Assembly: GCA_034430155.1 (NCBI GenBank)
Contig: DAOUET010000050.1
Span: forward strand, 1-64,000
Direction of reading: 5' to 3'
Origin: DAOUET01 sp034430155
GTDB lineage: Bacteria; Chloroflexota; Anaerolineae; Anaerolineales; UBA4823
Length of the DNA stretch: 64,000 bases
The number at the start of each line of letters is the position of its first letter. Position 1 is the stretch's first letter. Positions 36,307 to 44,981 of the stretch are shown piece by piece. The translations under genes were made by a program, and so were the position numbers. Under the pieces are notes generated by a model. The model did no database searches. It had not been told where the DNA came from and saw only the letters and a program-made list of their open reading frames with translations.

Positions 36307-37749
36307 ATGGATTTACCTGACTTTTTAAAGATATTACCTTTGGTTGTTCTGGCGGGGACAACAGTGGTTCTTATGCTGGTGATCGCTTTCTGGCGAAACT
36401 ATAAAGTCACTTTTTTTATAACTTTAATAGGATTGATCGTCGCTTTTATCACCCTCCCATTCGGAGTTTCCAATAAATCCCTACAAATAACCTCCATCTT
36501 GGTCATTAACGGTTCAACCGTTTTTTATCTTGGATTACTTATTGCCGGATGTTTAATTGCGGTTTTGCTCTCATACGAGTACATAGAAAAATTTGAAGGT
36601 AATAGGGAAGAATATTACATCCTTTTGTTATTAGCTACTTTAGGATCATCGATTCTCGTTGCGAGCGACCATTTCGTATCCTTCTTCTTAGGTTTAGAGA
36701 TACTTAGTGTTTCCCTTTATGGGCTTATTGCTTACCCCCATAATTTGAGACAGAGAATAGAAGCTGCAATAAAATATTTAATTCTTGCAGGAGCAACCTC
36801 AGCAATTCTTTTATTCGGTATGGCTCTGATTTACACAGTTTTAGGTACGATGGAATTTTCTCGCATCGCCATATCGGGTGCTCAACCTGGGAACCAAAAC
36901 GTCATGGTACTGGCAGGTTGGGGTTTGTTAACTGTGGGTATCGGCTTCAAACTCGCCCTGGTTCCATTTCAGTATTGGACACCCGATGTTTATCAAGGTG
37001 CTCCAGCACCTGTGACGGGGTTCATCGCTTCGGTATCAAAAGGCGGGATGTTCGCACTGATGTTAAGATACTTCTCCCGGGTTGATATTTTCGCCAATAG
37101 TTCTCTATTGGCTTTGTTTGCCGCTATCGCGGTTGCCTCAATGCTTTATGGCAACATTGTCGCTTTGATGCAACACAATGTAAAACGTATTTTGGCATAT
37201 TCCTCGATTGCGCATTTAGGTTATCTGCTAGTAGCTTTTCTGGCAAGTGGTTCGTTGGGACCACAAGCGGTCGCATTTTACCTGGTTGCTTACTTTATCA
37301 CTACCTTGAGTGCCTTTGGGGTGATAACCCTAATATCTACACCGGAGCACGAAATCGAGGAATTGAAAGATTATGAAAGCTTGGTTTGGCGTCACCCTAT
37401 CTTAGCAACCATTTTTACGATATCGCTACTTTCCTTGGCTGGAATCCCACCTTCGGTGGGTCTTATCGGAAAGATTTTCATCGCGGCTGCTGGAGTTCAA
37501 TCCTCATTGTGGGTTTTACTTGGAAGCTTGATCGTCGGAAGTGTCATTGGAGTTTTTTATTACCTTCGAATCGTTATAACGATGTTCCGCCCACCGGAAG
37601 AGCAAGTCGAATCTGTCATCTCTTTACCTTCGATTTACACAACCGGAGGCGTGGTTTTGTCACTCTTGACTTTTTTGATTATCAGCCTTGGAATATATCC
37701 TCTACCAATAATGCAAATTATTGCAAGAATGATCTCGACCTTACCCTAG
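36307..37749 (+). CDS. nuoN: NADH-quinone oxidoreductase subunit N
   Basis: A 480-residue antiporter-like subunit with about 14 helices. NuoN-type motifs include FLGLEILSVSLYGLIAY, EAAIKYLILAGATSAILLFG, FKLALVPFQYWTPDVYQGAPAPVTGF and NVKRILAYSSIAHLGY. These place it as NuoN and not NuoM or NuoL. It is the last gene of the operon, followed by a strong terminator, and the only one of the three large proton-pumping antiporter subunits present here. Confidence 0.94.
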   Translation: MDLPDFLKILPLVVLAGTTVVLMLVIAFWRNYKVTFFITLIGLIVAFITLPFGVSNKSLQITSILVINGSTVFYLGLLIAGCLIAVLLSYEYIEKFEGNREEYYILLLLATLGSSILVASDHFVSFFLGLEILSVSLYGLIAYPHNLRQRIEAAIKYLILAGATSAILLFGMALIYTVLGTMEFSRIAISGAQPGNQNVMVLAGWGLLTVGIGFKLALVPFQYWTPDVYQGAPAPVTGFIASVSKGGMFALMLRYFSRVDIFANSSLLALFAAIAVASMLYGNIVALMQHNVKRILAYSSIAHLGYLLVAFLASGSLGPQAVAFYLVAYFITTLSAFGVITLISTPEHEIEELKDYESLVWRHPILATIFTISLLSLAGIPPSVGLIGKIFIAAAGVQSSLWVLLGSLIVGSVIGVFYYLRIVITMFRPPEEQVESVISLPSIYTTGGVVLSLLTFLIISLGIYPLPIMQIIARMISTLP

Positions 37750-37773
37750 AAATCCAGAGGCTGTAAAAACTCG

Positions 37774-37803
37774 AAAAACCCGCAGCAATTTGTGGGGTTT
37801 TTT
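37774..37803 (+). terminator. Intrinsic terminator of the nuo operon
   Basis: AAAAACCCGCA and TGTGGGGTTTTTT pair around a short loop, with one bulged G and one G-T pair, and the downstream arm runs into six T residues. It lies 25 bp after the nuoN stop. Confidence 0.75.
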
Positions 37804-37942
37804 AACTCCCAAAGAGGCAATCCTATTCCTTTAACTCGTGTTCAAGCTTCCCTTATTTGAGAGTCTGCTATGCAGGAATTCGCTCCATTTTCAAAAGTTA
37901 AAACAACTTCCCGGATCCGATCCGACCGAAGGTAATATTCTA
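37804..37942. other. Intergenic spacer before the repeat
   Basis: Between the nuo terminator and repeat copy 2. No gene, promoter pair or stable hairpin recognised. Together with 38082-38124 it forms the unique flanks of the repeat. Confidence 0.4.
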
Positions 37943-38081
37943 CTTATGGAGCAACCAAAACAAAGTCGGACAATTTGCTATATTAATGTCACTCTAAGCC
38001 GCCTAAGGAAGTGAAGAGTCCATGTTACGACCGTTTTAATCGAGCAATTCAGGGATTCTTCGATCGCTTTGCTCCCTCAGA
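37943..38081 (+). repeat. 139-bp dispersed repeat, copy 2 (uninterrupted)
   Basis: It matches the reverse complement of 133-271 base for base except for five substitutions. Unlike copy 1 its 3' side continues into AATGACACC, so this copy shows what the target looked like before the IS110 insertion. The end AGGGATTCTTCGATCGC ... GCTCCCTCAGAATGACA resembles REP-type intergenic palindromes common in many bacterial genomes. One reading frame contains a TGA, which argues against coding. Confidence 0.85.
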
Positions 38082-38124
38082 ATGACACCTTGCCATGTCA
38101 ATTGTACGACTTCAGTCTGATTCG

Positions 38125-38556
38125 TCAATTAGTATCAGCTTTGTATTGCAGGTACCCAGAATAAAGATCATCAGGTATTGGAACTGGTCGACCGGTTGAC
38201 ATCCTAACCAGACATCCAAGTTGTTCTGCTGTAGTTGTAAGCTCGCCATCATTATAAAACTCCGCGTTGAATGTCAATCTTAGTTTAGTCATCCTGCCGA
38301 TCCACATACGAGCATGGGGCTGGTCAAGGATGGTTATCGGCCTGATATATTTTATGCGCGTCTCCACCAGCGTAGGCGCTAAACCTTTTGATAAAAAATT
38401 TTCTAAAGGATAATATGTCTCCAAGATGGTTAAACGAAGATCCTCCAGCCAACGGATATAAACAATATTACTGACGATACCAGCGAAATCGATATCATAA
38501 GTGCGTACTGAAAAATCGAGATTTACTTCAAACGGTAATACAATCTCATTTGACAT
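38125..38556 (-). CDS. YbgC-like acyl-CoA thioesterase
   Basis: A 143-residue hotdog-fold protein of the 4HBT family. The active-site motif VRTYDIDFAGIVSNIVYIRWLEDLR carries the catalytic-type aspartate, in the D-x-D-x-x-G-[IV]-V-[HYS]-x-x-x-Y pattern; the usual H after V is S here. Such enzymes cleave acyl-CoA or acyl-ACP thioesters. A longer frame exists upstream, but ATG at 38556 has AAGGA nine bases before it and begins right before the domain, so the shorter form is preferred. It is divergent from the regulator gene. Confidence 0.8.
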   Translation of the reverse strand: MSNEIVLPFEVNLDFSVRTYDIDFAGIVSNIVYIRWLEDLRLTILETYYPLENFLSKGLAPTLVETRIKYIRPITILDQPHARMWIGRMTKLRLTFNAEFYNDGELTTTAEQLGCLVRMSTGRPVPIPDDLYSGYLQYKADTN

Positions 38557-38737
38557 GGGGGAAATCCTTAATACAACTAACTTTTCCTGTATTTTTTTTA
38601 ACAGATTGCGTCGAATTGCCTGGATTTTACAGTCGCGATCCTTGAAAGTCAATCACCCACCTTATCCTATCGTGCTTGAGGGGAATGTCGCAATTCGATT
38701 TATATCTCGCATTCTATTAAGAACATTCTTGAGAAAG

Positions 38738-38766
38738 TTGACAACTATTAATATTTCTATTAAACT
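38738..38766 (+). promoter_or_regulatory. Promoter of the regulator-tupABC operon
   Basis: A perfect -35 TTGACA at 38738-38743 and TAAACT at 38761-38766, 17 bases apart, in an AT-rich stretch 39 bases before the regulator start. The following AT-rich leader may hold an operator, but no clear dyad is visible. Confidence 0.6.
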
Positions 38767-38804
38767 TATATTTAACATTAAGAATAATTTTAATTGTTTC
38801 TATC

Positions 38805-39806
38805 ATGAAAAAAATCATCCCAATTGAGAATATTGATCAAATCAAGATTTTATCAGATGCTCGCAGGCTCAGCATTTTACGCCACCTTATGTCCAAACCG
38901 GCAACACTCTCTCAATTAGGTCGTGCCATGGGTGAGCATCCTGCCTGGGTTCGCCACCATTTGAAGCAATTAGAGCAGGCAGGTCTCGTAGAAATAAGCA
39001 CTGTACAGGTATCCGGCGGGTTCCTCGAAAAATATTATCAAGCTAAAGCACAGGCATTTACCATCCAGAAAATGATACTTCCAGAAAAAAAATATGGTCA
39101 GAGCCTATCTATAGTTATTCTGGCAAGTCATGACCTGGCATTAGAACTATTGGCAAATCAGGTTAATCAGAAAGTCAAAGAATTGGAACTCCTGGTCCTG
39201 GCTGTAGGGAGTTTGGACGGTCTGCTGTCCTTACGTCAAGGGATCAGCCACCTCTCTGGTTCTCATCTGCTTGATCCAGAAAGTGGTTTGTACAACCAGC
39301 CATATATCAAGCATTTCTTCCCCGATCGTACCGTGAGATTGATCACCTTAGCTCACCGAGAACAAGGTTTATTGATACCTTTAGGGAACCCGCACAATAT
39401 TCGACAGCTAGAAGATATAGCCCGGGTGGATCTCAGGTTCATAAACCGTAATAAAGGTTCAGGAACAAGAATATGGTTGGACTTTCAAATCCGCAAAAAA
39501 GGAGTTCCTATTGGACAAATAAATGGCTATACGCAAGACGTTCAAACTCATACCGAACTCGCCCAGAGAATTCTAAATAGCCACGCCGATATCGGCTTAG
39601 GACTGCGAGCGGCTGCCGAGATGTTTCATCTGGATTTCATACCTCTTTTTAAAGAACGGTACGATCTGGTAGTTCCCCAAGAGCAATTTGAGGACTCTCG
39701 GCTCACTCCCCTATTTGATTATCTCTATAGCAAAGAATTCCGCTATCGAGTTCAAAAGATGGCAGGTTACGACACATCCCATACAGGAGATGAAGTATAT
39801 GTCTAA
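38805..39806 (+). CDS. ArsR-type regulator with periplasmic-binding-protein-like domain
   Basis: A 333-residue one-component regulator. Residues about 10-75 form a winged helix: SDARRLSILRHLMSKPATLSQLGRAMGEHPAWVRHHLKQLEQAGLVE. Residues about 100-320 resemble a type-2 periplasmic-binding-protein fold (PBP_like, as in LysR- or ModE-linked sensors): ILASHDLALELLANQV, GSGTRIWLDFQI, HADIGLGLRAAAEMFHLDFIPLFKERYDLVVP. The gene overlaps tupA by 8 bp, so it probably senses tungstate, molybdate or a cofactor product and controls the transporter. No metal-binding Cys cluster is seen. Ligand identity is inference. Confidence 0.78.
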   Translation: MKKIIPIENIDQIKILSDARRLSILRHLMSKPATLSQLGRAMGEHPAWVRHHLKQLEQAGLVEISTVQVSGGFLEKYYQAKAQAFTIQKMILPEKKYGQSLSIVILASHDLALELLANQVNQKVKELELLVLAVGSLDGLLSLRQGISHLSGSHLLDPESGLYNQPYIKHFFPDRTVRLITLAHREQGLLIPLGNPHNIRQLEDIARVDLRFINRNKGSGTRIWLDFQIRKKGVPIGQINGYTQDVQTHTELAQRILNSHADIGLGLRAAAEMFHLDFIPLFKERYDLVVPQEQFEDSRLTPLFDYLYSKEFRYRVQKMAGYDTSHTGDEVYV

Positions 39807-40713
39807 ATCTCATCTTCAATCCGTCAAAATACTGGTAACATCTTTGCTCTTTATCAGTGCCATCCTTACTGGTTGCAGTAATTCTGTAGGTACTGTAAAT
39901 GTGTCGTCCCAGGATCTTCAAGGAAACGGGCAGCCCGCCATTAAAGACCTTATCCTGGCAACTACTACCAGCACACAGGATTCGGGTTTGTTAGATGTAT
40001 TAATACCCGCATTCGAAAACGAAACGGGATATCTGGTGAAGACTATTGCGGTGGGCACTGGACAAGCCCTCAAAATGGGTGAAGAAGGTAATGCCGACGT
40101 GCTTTTCGTGCATGCACCAGCCGCAGAAAAAGATTTTATGGCTGGTGGTTTCGGATCAGAACGGTATTTGGTGATGCACAACGATTTTGTCATCGTTGGT
40201 CCATCTGAAGACCCAGCTGGCATTCACGAATTCTCCCTGGCAACCGAGGCCTTCAAAAGAATCTCTTCAACAAACGCATTATTTGTCTCACGGGGTGATG
40301 ATTCGGGCACGAATAAAATGGAATTGAGCCTTTGGTCAAAGGCAGCCATCTCTGTACCTGAGGGTCAATCTTACCTGGAATCGGGACAGGGCATGGGAGC
40401 CACGCTTAGAATCGCATCCGAGAAAAAAGGCTATACCCTCACAGACCGCGCCACATATCTGGCCAATCGAGACACTCTCGACCTGGAAATTCTCCTGGAG
40501 GGAGACCAAGCATTGTTAAATGTTTACCACGTCATAACTGTCAACCCAGAAAAATGGCCTACTGTAAATTTCGAGGGAGCAAAAGCGTTTGCCATGTTCG
40601 TAACTTCAGAGCAGGGCCAAAAAATAATCGGCGAATATGGAATAGAAAAATTTGGGCAACCTTTATTCTTTCCTGACGCTGACAAAACTGACGCTGATCT
40701 AGGCCTGGAATAA
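39799..40713 (+). CDS. tupA: Tungstate ABC transporter, substrate-binding lipoprotein
   Basis: A 304-residue lipoprotein with a lipobox ending in C26 (AILTGC). The TupA-type ligand motif is clear: ATTTSTQDSGLLDVLIP, followed by VGTGQALKMGEEGNADVLFVHAP and SRGDDSGTNKMEL. These features separate TupA from molybdate-binding ModA and sulfate-binding proteins. ATG at 39799 has GGAG upstream and gives a proper signal peptide; an upstream in-frame start would spoil it. It captures tungstate outside the membrane for TupBC. Confidence 0.9.
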   Translation: MSKSHLQSVKILVTSLLFISAILTGCSNSVGTVNVSSQDLQGNGQPAIKDLILATTTSTQDSGLLDVLIPAFENETGYLVKTIAVGTGQALKMGEEGNADVLFVHAPAAEKDFMAGGFGSERYLVMHNDFVIVGPSEDPAGIHEFSLATEAFKRISSTNALFVSRGDDSGTNKMELSLWSKAAISVPEGQSYLESGQGMGATLRIASEKKGYTLTDRATYLANRDTLDLEILLEGDQALLNVYHVITVNPEKWPTVNFEGAKAFAMFVTSEQGQKIIGEYGIEKFGQPLFFPDADKTDADLGLE

Positions 40714-40724
40714 GGGATAGATTT

Positions 40725-41438
40725 TTGGATATTATTTGGGAAGGCCTCCAACGAGCATTCTTACTCCTTACCGGAGGCGATCAAGAAGTCTGGCAAATAA
40801 CTTTGCTATCCCTTAAAGTTTCGGGGTTAGCAACAGGAGTCAGCCTTCTAATAGGGTTGCCCCTGGGCACCTGGTTTGCCTTAGGGCATTTTCCGGGCAG
40901 GCGCTTCCTTCTCGGTTTAATCAATACAGGGATGGCTTTACCGCCAGTGGTGGTAGGTCTTTGGGTATCTATATTCCTGTGGCGCAGTGGGCCTTTAGGG
41001 AATCTGCACTTGATCTACACACCCACGGCAATCATAATCGCCCAAGCCATCATCGCTACTCCAGTCGTGACCGGATTGACTGTGGCAGCACTCCAACAGC
41101 TGAATCCGAAGTTGCGCCTGCAAATCTTGGGATTAGGTGCTTCTCGCCTGCAGATGATCCTCACTCTTTGGCGAGAAGCACGTCTACCCCTCTTGGCCGC
41201 CTTGATGGCGGGATTTGGTAGTGTCATATCGGAGATAGGCGCCTCGATGATGGTCGGGGGAAATATTCGAAACCAGACCCGGGTTCTCACCACTGCCATT
41301 GTTTTAGAAACCAGCAAGGGTGAATTTGGCCCAGCTATTGCCCTTGGTATTTTATTACTGTTATTAGCTTATCTCGTCAATCTAGCATTGACTTGGATAC
41401 AACAACAGGGTGAAGGAACCAGTAGCAGGTTGATGTAG
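40725..41438 (+). CDS. tupB: Tungstate ABC transporter, permease
   Basis: A 237-residue permease with about six helices and the EAA-type coupling motif (LGASRLQMILTLWREARLPLLAALMAGFG). It also has SEIGASMMVGGNI, characteristic of the TupB/ModB/CysT group. The start codon is TTG. It lies 11 bp after tupA and 32 bp before the ATPase gene. Confidence 0.9.
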   Translation: MDIIWEGLQRAFLLLTGGDQEVWQITLLSLKVSGLATGVSLLIGLPLGTWFALGHFPGRRFLLGLINTGMALPPVVVGLWVSIFLWRSGPLGNLHLIYTPTAIIIAQAIIATPVVTGLTVAALQQLNPKLRLQILGLGASRLQMILTLWREARLPLLAALMAGFGSVISEIGASMMVGGNIRNQTRVLTTAIVLETSKGEFGPAIALGILLLLLAYLVNLALTWIQQQGEGTSSRLM

Positions 41439-41470
41439 GTGTTATTGCATCCGGTGTTAATGTACCCACG

Positions 41471-42550
41471 ATGAAGCCACTTTTAGAAGTGCACAATTTA
41501 ATGATCAGCCGGGAAAACCGTATTATCCTAGACATTGACCGGCTTGATATCCATGAAGGGGAAGTACTTGCGATCATTGGACCTAACGGGGCTGGTAAGA
41601 CTACCTTACTGCTCACCTTAGATCGCTTAATTAAACCTGACAGCGGGCAATTATATTTTCAGGGAATTCCAGTTGAAACAATCGATGAATTGAAATACCG
41701 GCGGATGATTGGTCTCGTGATGCAAGATCCGCTGCTGTTGGATATGAACGTTTTGGACAATGTGATGTCAGGATTGCGGTTCCGAAGAATGGCTCGCTAC
41801 GAGATAGAAAAGAGGGCAAAACAATGGTTGCAGCAGTTAGGTATCACTCACTTGAAGGATCGACCCGCCCGCAGACTTTCTGGAGGCGAGGCTCAACGAG
41901 TCAGCCTGGCGCGTGCTTTCGCCCTTCACCCTAAACTCGTATTGCTTGATGAACCATTCGCCGCCTTGGATACCCCTACCCGAATTCGCCTGCTCAAAGA
42001 CTTGAAGTCGCTGCTGGCATCTACTGGTGTATCTGCAGTATTCATCACCCATGACCAAGATGAAGCCCTTATGTTAGGAGAGAGAGTAGCTGTGCTCTTA
42101 GATGGTCGATTGCGGCAACAAGGATCACCTCAAGAAGTTTTTTCAAAACCAGTGGATGAGCATGTAGCAGCTTTTGTTGGCGTTGAAATCATTATCCCCG
42201 CTGAGGTGGCTGACAATCAGGAGGGAATTCTACTTGTGAACGTGGACGGTGTTCAACTGGAGGCTGTAGGAGATGTAGTAGTGGGGAAAGAGGTTCTGGT
42301 ATGTTTAAGACCTGAAGATGTCACCTTATGGCCAAACGATTTCCCCTTTTCATCCAGCGCTCGAAACCGCATAGCGGGACGAATTTCACGCATTGTTTCT
42401 CAAGGTGCCCTCGTACATGTGGAACTCGATTGTGGATTCCCCCTTTCCGCACTCATCACTCGCTCATCGGCACGAGATTTGGGGTTAGTAGAGGATCAAA
42501 AGGTCCTGGCGGTTTTCAAAGCCAGTGCGATCCATATCATCCCGCGTTGA
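41471..42550 (+). CDS. tupC: Tungstate ABC transporter, ATPase with TOBE-like domain
   Basis: A 359-residue ATPase. Walker A is GPNGAGKTT, the signature LSGGEAQRVSLARA, Walker B LVLLDEPFAALD, and the switch histidine is in FITHDQDEA. The C-terminal 120 residues form a TOBE-type regulatory domain (LLVNVDGVQLEAVG, RPEDVTLW, GRISRIVSQGALVHVELDCG), as in ModC, and could bind oxyanions for feedback control. It powers tungstate import with TupAB. Confidence 0.9.
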   Translation: MKPLLEVHNLMISRENRIILDIDRLDIHEGEVLAIIGPNGAGKTTLLLTLDRLIKPDSGQLYFQGIPVETIDELKYRRMIGLVMQDPLLLDMNVLDNVMSGLRFRRMARYEIEKRAKQWLQQLGITHLKDRPARRLSGGEAQRVSLARAFALHPKLVLLDEPFAALDTPTRIRLLKDLKSLLASTGVSAVFITHDQDEALMLGERVAVLLDGRLRQQGSPQEVFSKPVDEHVAAFVGVEIIIPAEVADNQEGILLVNVDGVQLEAVGDVVVGKEVLVCLRPEDVTLWPNDFPFSSSARNRIAGRISRIVSQGALVHVELDCGFPLSALITRSSARDLGLVEDQKVLAVFKASAIHIIPR

Positions 42551-42595
42551 CCTTAGCGCTTTTTCTTAGTCAGGCACCTTGATTTCCATAAATCA

Positions 42596-43858
42596 TCAAT
42601 CTAACCCTTGATAAGCACGATCCAAGATTTCCATGATATGCCAAACGGGTAGGTTACTGCCCAAGCTATTCAAGCTTTTACGCAATTGCACAATACATCC
42701 GATATTTCCACTTACCACACCCGTAGCCCCCGTATTTATGATATGCTGAGCTTTCCTTTCGCCTAATTGGCTGGCGATCTCAGGTTGCTCGATATTATAG
42801 GTGCCCGCAGAGCCACAGCAAAATTCTTCCTCTGCTATCGGGACTAAGGTCAGGTTGGTTACATTCCGCAGGAGTCGTCGCGGTTCCAGTGTGACCCTCT
42901 GAGCATGAGCCAGGTGACAGGCGTCATGATAAGCAATGGTTTGCGGTAAGGGTAGCGATCCGGATTCGATCAAACCCAACTGGTCTAAAAAAACACTGAC
43001 GTCCTGAACCTTTGCTGCAAATTCAGTAGCTGCCTCTTCCTGGTTGGTGCCTTTAAAAAGTAACGGATATTCTTGCATACCCGACCCGCACCCGGCGGCG
43101 GTAGTTATCACAGCTTCCACATTATCGGGAAAAACAGATAAATTCTTACTGGCTAACCGACGAGCCTTCGAAGTTACACCCATATGCAATGCCAACGCCC
43201 CACAACAACCTTGATTTTCTGGAATTACTACCTCAACCCCATTACGCGCCAGAACCCTTAAGGTTGCCCAATTGATCTGCGGGGCAAGCACCTGTTGCAC
43301 ACAACCCGTCAATAATGCAACCCGTGCTCGCCGTTTACCCTTTGGGTGATAAATCCCCGGCATTGGTTTCATGGACGGGAGTTTTTCTGGCAGCAGGGAG
43401 AGCATGGCATCAAAATCCCTGGGAAATCTGCCATTTAGTGGTTTCAAAGTCAATCCAGCATGAGCAGCCCACCGGAATCTGCTCGAATAAGGTAAAGTCT
43501 CCAGAATCAACCAGGTTACAAACCGTTCTATTGCCTTCAAATCGCGCCGCTCGTGAGCATAGGCTCGAAAAGAAACGATCAAATTGCCATATTCAACCCC
43601 TGATGGGCAAGCAGTAACACATGCCTGGCATCCTAAACATTGATCGATAAATGGTAAAACCTGCTCCAATTCCAGGTTCCCTTCCAGAATGGATTTCATC
43701 AAGATAATCCGGCCGCGCGGGGAATCCATCTCTTCTTCTAAGACGTTATATGTTGGGCAGGTTGGTAAACAGAAGCCACAGTGTACGCATTTTTCCACTG
43801 CCAGAGCCATTTCTTCCCCGGTAGGACCCAGTCTTTCGAGGGGGATATTATGTTTCAC
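42596..43858 (-). CDS. glcF: Glycolate oxidase iron-sulfur subunit
   Basis: A 420-residue subunit with two [4Fe-4S] sites, CVHCGFCLPTCPTY and CLGCQACVTACPSG, and two cysteine-rich CCG domains, with NQGCCGALALHMG and EEFCCGSAGTY. It carries electrons from the GlcD/GlcE flavoproteins to the membrane quinone pool. The start is GTG immediately after the glcE TGA (TGAGTG), so translation is coupled. It converges on tupC with a 45-bp gap and no obvious terminator. Confidence 0.92.
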   Translation of the reverse strand: MKHNIPLERLGPTGEEMALAVEKCVHCGFCLPTCPTYNVLEEEMDSPRGRIILMKSILEGNLELEQVLPFIDQCLGCQACVTACPSGVEYGNLIVSFRAYAHERRDLKAIERFVTWLILETLPYSSRFRWAAHAGLTLKPLNGRFPRDFDAMLSLLPEKLPSMKPMPGIYHPKGKRRARVALLTGCVQQVLAPQINWATLRVLARNGVEVVIPENQGCCGALALHMGVTSKARRLASKNLSVFPDNVEAVITTAAGCGSGMQEYPLLFKGTNQEEAATEFAAKVQDVSVFLDQLGLIESGSLPLPQTIAYHDACHLAHAQRVTLEPRRLLRNVTNLTLVPIAEEEFCCGSAGTYNIEQPEIASQLGERKAQHIINTGATGVVSGNIGCIVQLRKSLNSLGSNLPVWHIMEILDRAYQGLD

Positions 43859-44932
43859 TCAACCCTCCACCCAACGGTCGTGGGGATCTAAAGCCCGTTT
43901 TATACGTGAAATAAAAGAAACGCCTGAACGTACGCCCAAACGTGGGGAAGTCACTTCCCCTAATACGCATAAACCAGATAACCGCAGAGAGGTTAATATC
44001 CGATCGAATTCATCCAATGGGCCGGGCCAGGAAACCCAGGCAACATTTGCACCTACACTGTAAAAGCGCCGTTCTTTGTGGTCAACCAAAAAAGATTCAA
44101 AGTCCAGCACCCGTCCTAAGGTCATGGGAACCTTGAGCAAGACAGAACCTTCTGGCACCCAGCAAAATTCCTTCATTAACCCCCATAATTGGGCTTCCTG
44201 TTCTCCTTCTAAGGTTTCTCCGGTATCTAAGATTTTAATCAACCGGTCAATTCTATCGCCAAAGCCCTGTTTCGAAGCGGCTATCCGTACTAACACTTTG
44301 CTCTTATTTGAGGCGACTTCCAGATCCAAGGCGAATATATCCAGCGGTAGCCTGATCAATCGCTCCAGCATTTCCAAGGAATCTTTGAGTGATGAATACT
44401 CAGCAAGGATGGTTACGAAATCTTTTGGGCGTGGGAATACTTTAAAACTCAGCTCCACCAAAGCACCAAACTGCCCCAGGCTGCCAACCATGAGTTTAGA
44501 AATGTCAAAACCAGCCGCGTTCTTCACTACCTTACCCCCACTGTGAACCAGATCTCCTTCACCGTTCAAGAATTTTACACCCAGCAAGAAATCTCGTACA
44601 CCTCCATAACGATATCGACCAGGGCCACTTAATCCAGAAGCTACTGTCCCCCCCAAGGTGGCGCCTTGCTCAATTAGCAATGGATCGAAAGGTAGATATT
44701 GCCCATTTTCAGCAAGCATCTTATCAATATATTTTAGAGGCGTCCCCGCCAGGGCTGTGAAAGTGAATTCCTGGGGTTGATAATCAACCACACCAGATAA
44801 CCCCGCAATTTCTAAAACATCTGTATCATCGCTGAACCTTGAAAGCGCTGTTTTACTGCCCCCACTTCGCAGACCAACATGGGTATGAGACAAAATTCTT
44901 TCTTTTAGATCATCGATCGTGGTGTGATTCAT
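43859..44932 (-). CDS. glcE: Glycolate oxidase FAD-binding subunit
   Basis: A 357-residue FAD_binding_4 protein. Motifs: LRSGGSKTALS, FDPLLIEQGATLGGTVASGLSGPGRYRYGG, DLVHSGGKVVKNAAGFDISKLMVGSLGQFG. These match GlcE, the smaller flavin subunit of glycolate oxidase. It forms the middle of glcD-glcE-glcF, transcribed leftwards. The gap to glcD is 49 bp. Confidence 0.92.
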   Translation of the reverse strand: MNHTTIDDLKERILSHTHVGLRSGGSKTALSRFSDDTDVLEIAGLSGVVDYQPQEFTFTALAGTPLKYIDKMLAENGQYLPFDPLLIEQGATLGGTVASGLSGPGRYRYGGVRDFLLGVKFLNGEGDLVHSGGKVVKNAAGFDISKLMVGSLGQFGALVELSFKVFPRPKDFVTILAEYSSLKDSLEMLERLIRLPLDIFALDLEVASNKSKVLVRIAASKQGFGDRIDRLIKILDTGETLEGEQEAQLWGLMKEFCWVPEGSVLLKVPMTLGRVLDFESFLVDHKERRFYSVGANVAWVSWPGPLDEFDRILTSLRLSGLCVLGEVTSPRLGVRSGVSFISRIKRALDPHDRWVEG

Positions 44933-44981
44933 TAGCTGAAATGAATAATCTGGTGGAATCTGCTCGTTTAGGGTAATTACC

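Noticed and set aside
36307..37749. Reading the last nuo gene as nuoM or nuoL
   Set aside because: Its motifs (EAAIKYLILAGATSAI, WTPDVYQGAPAPVTGF) and 480-residue length fit NuoN best; NuoL would be longer with a C-terminal lateral helix.
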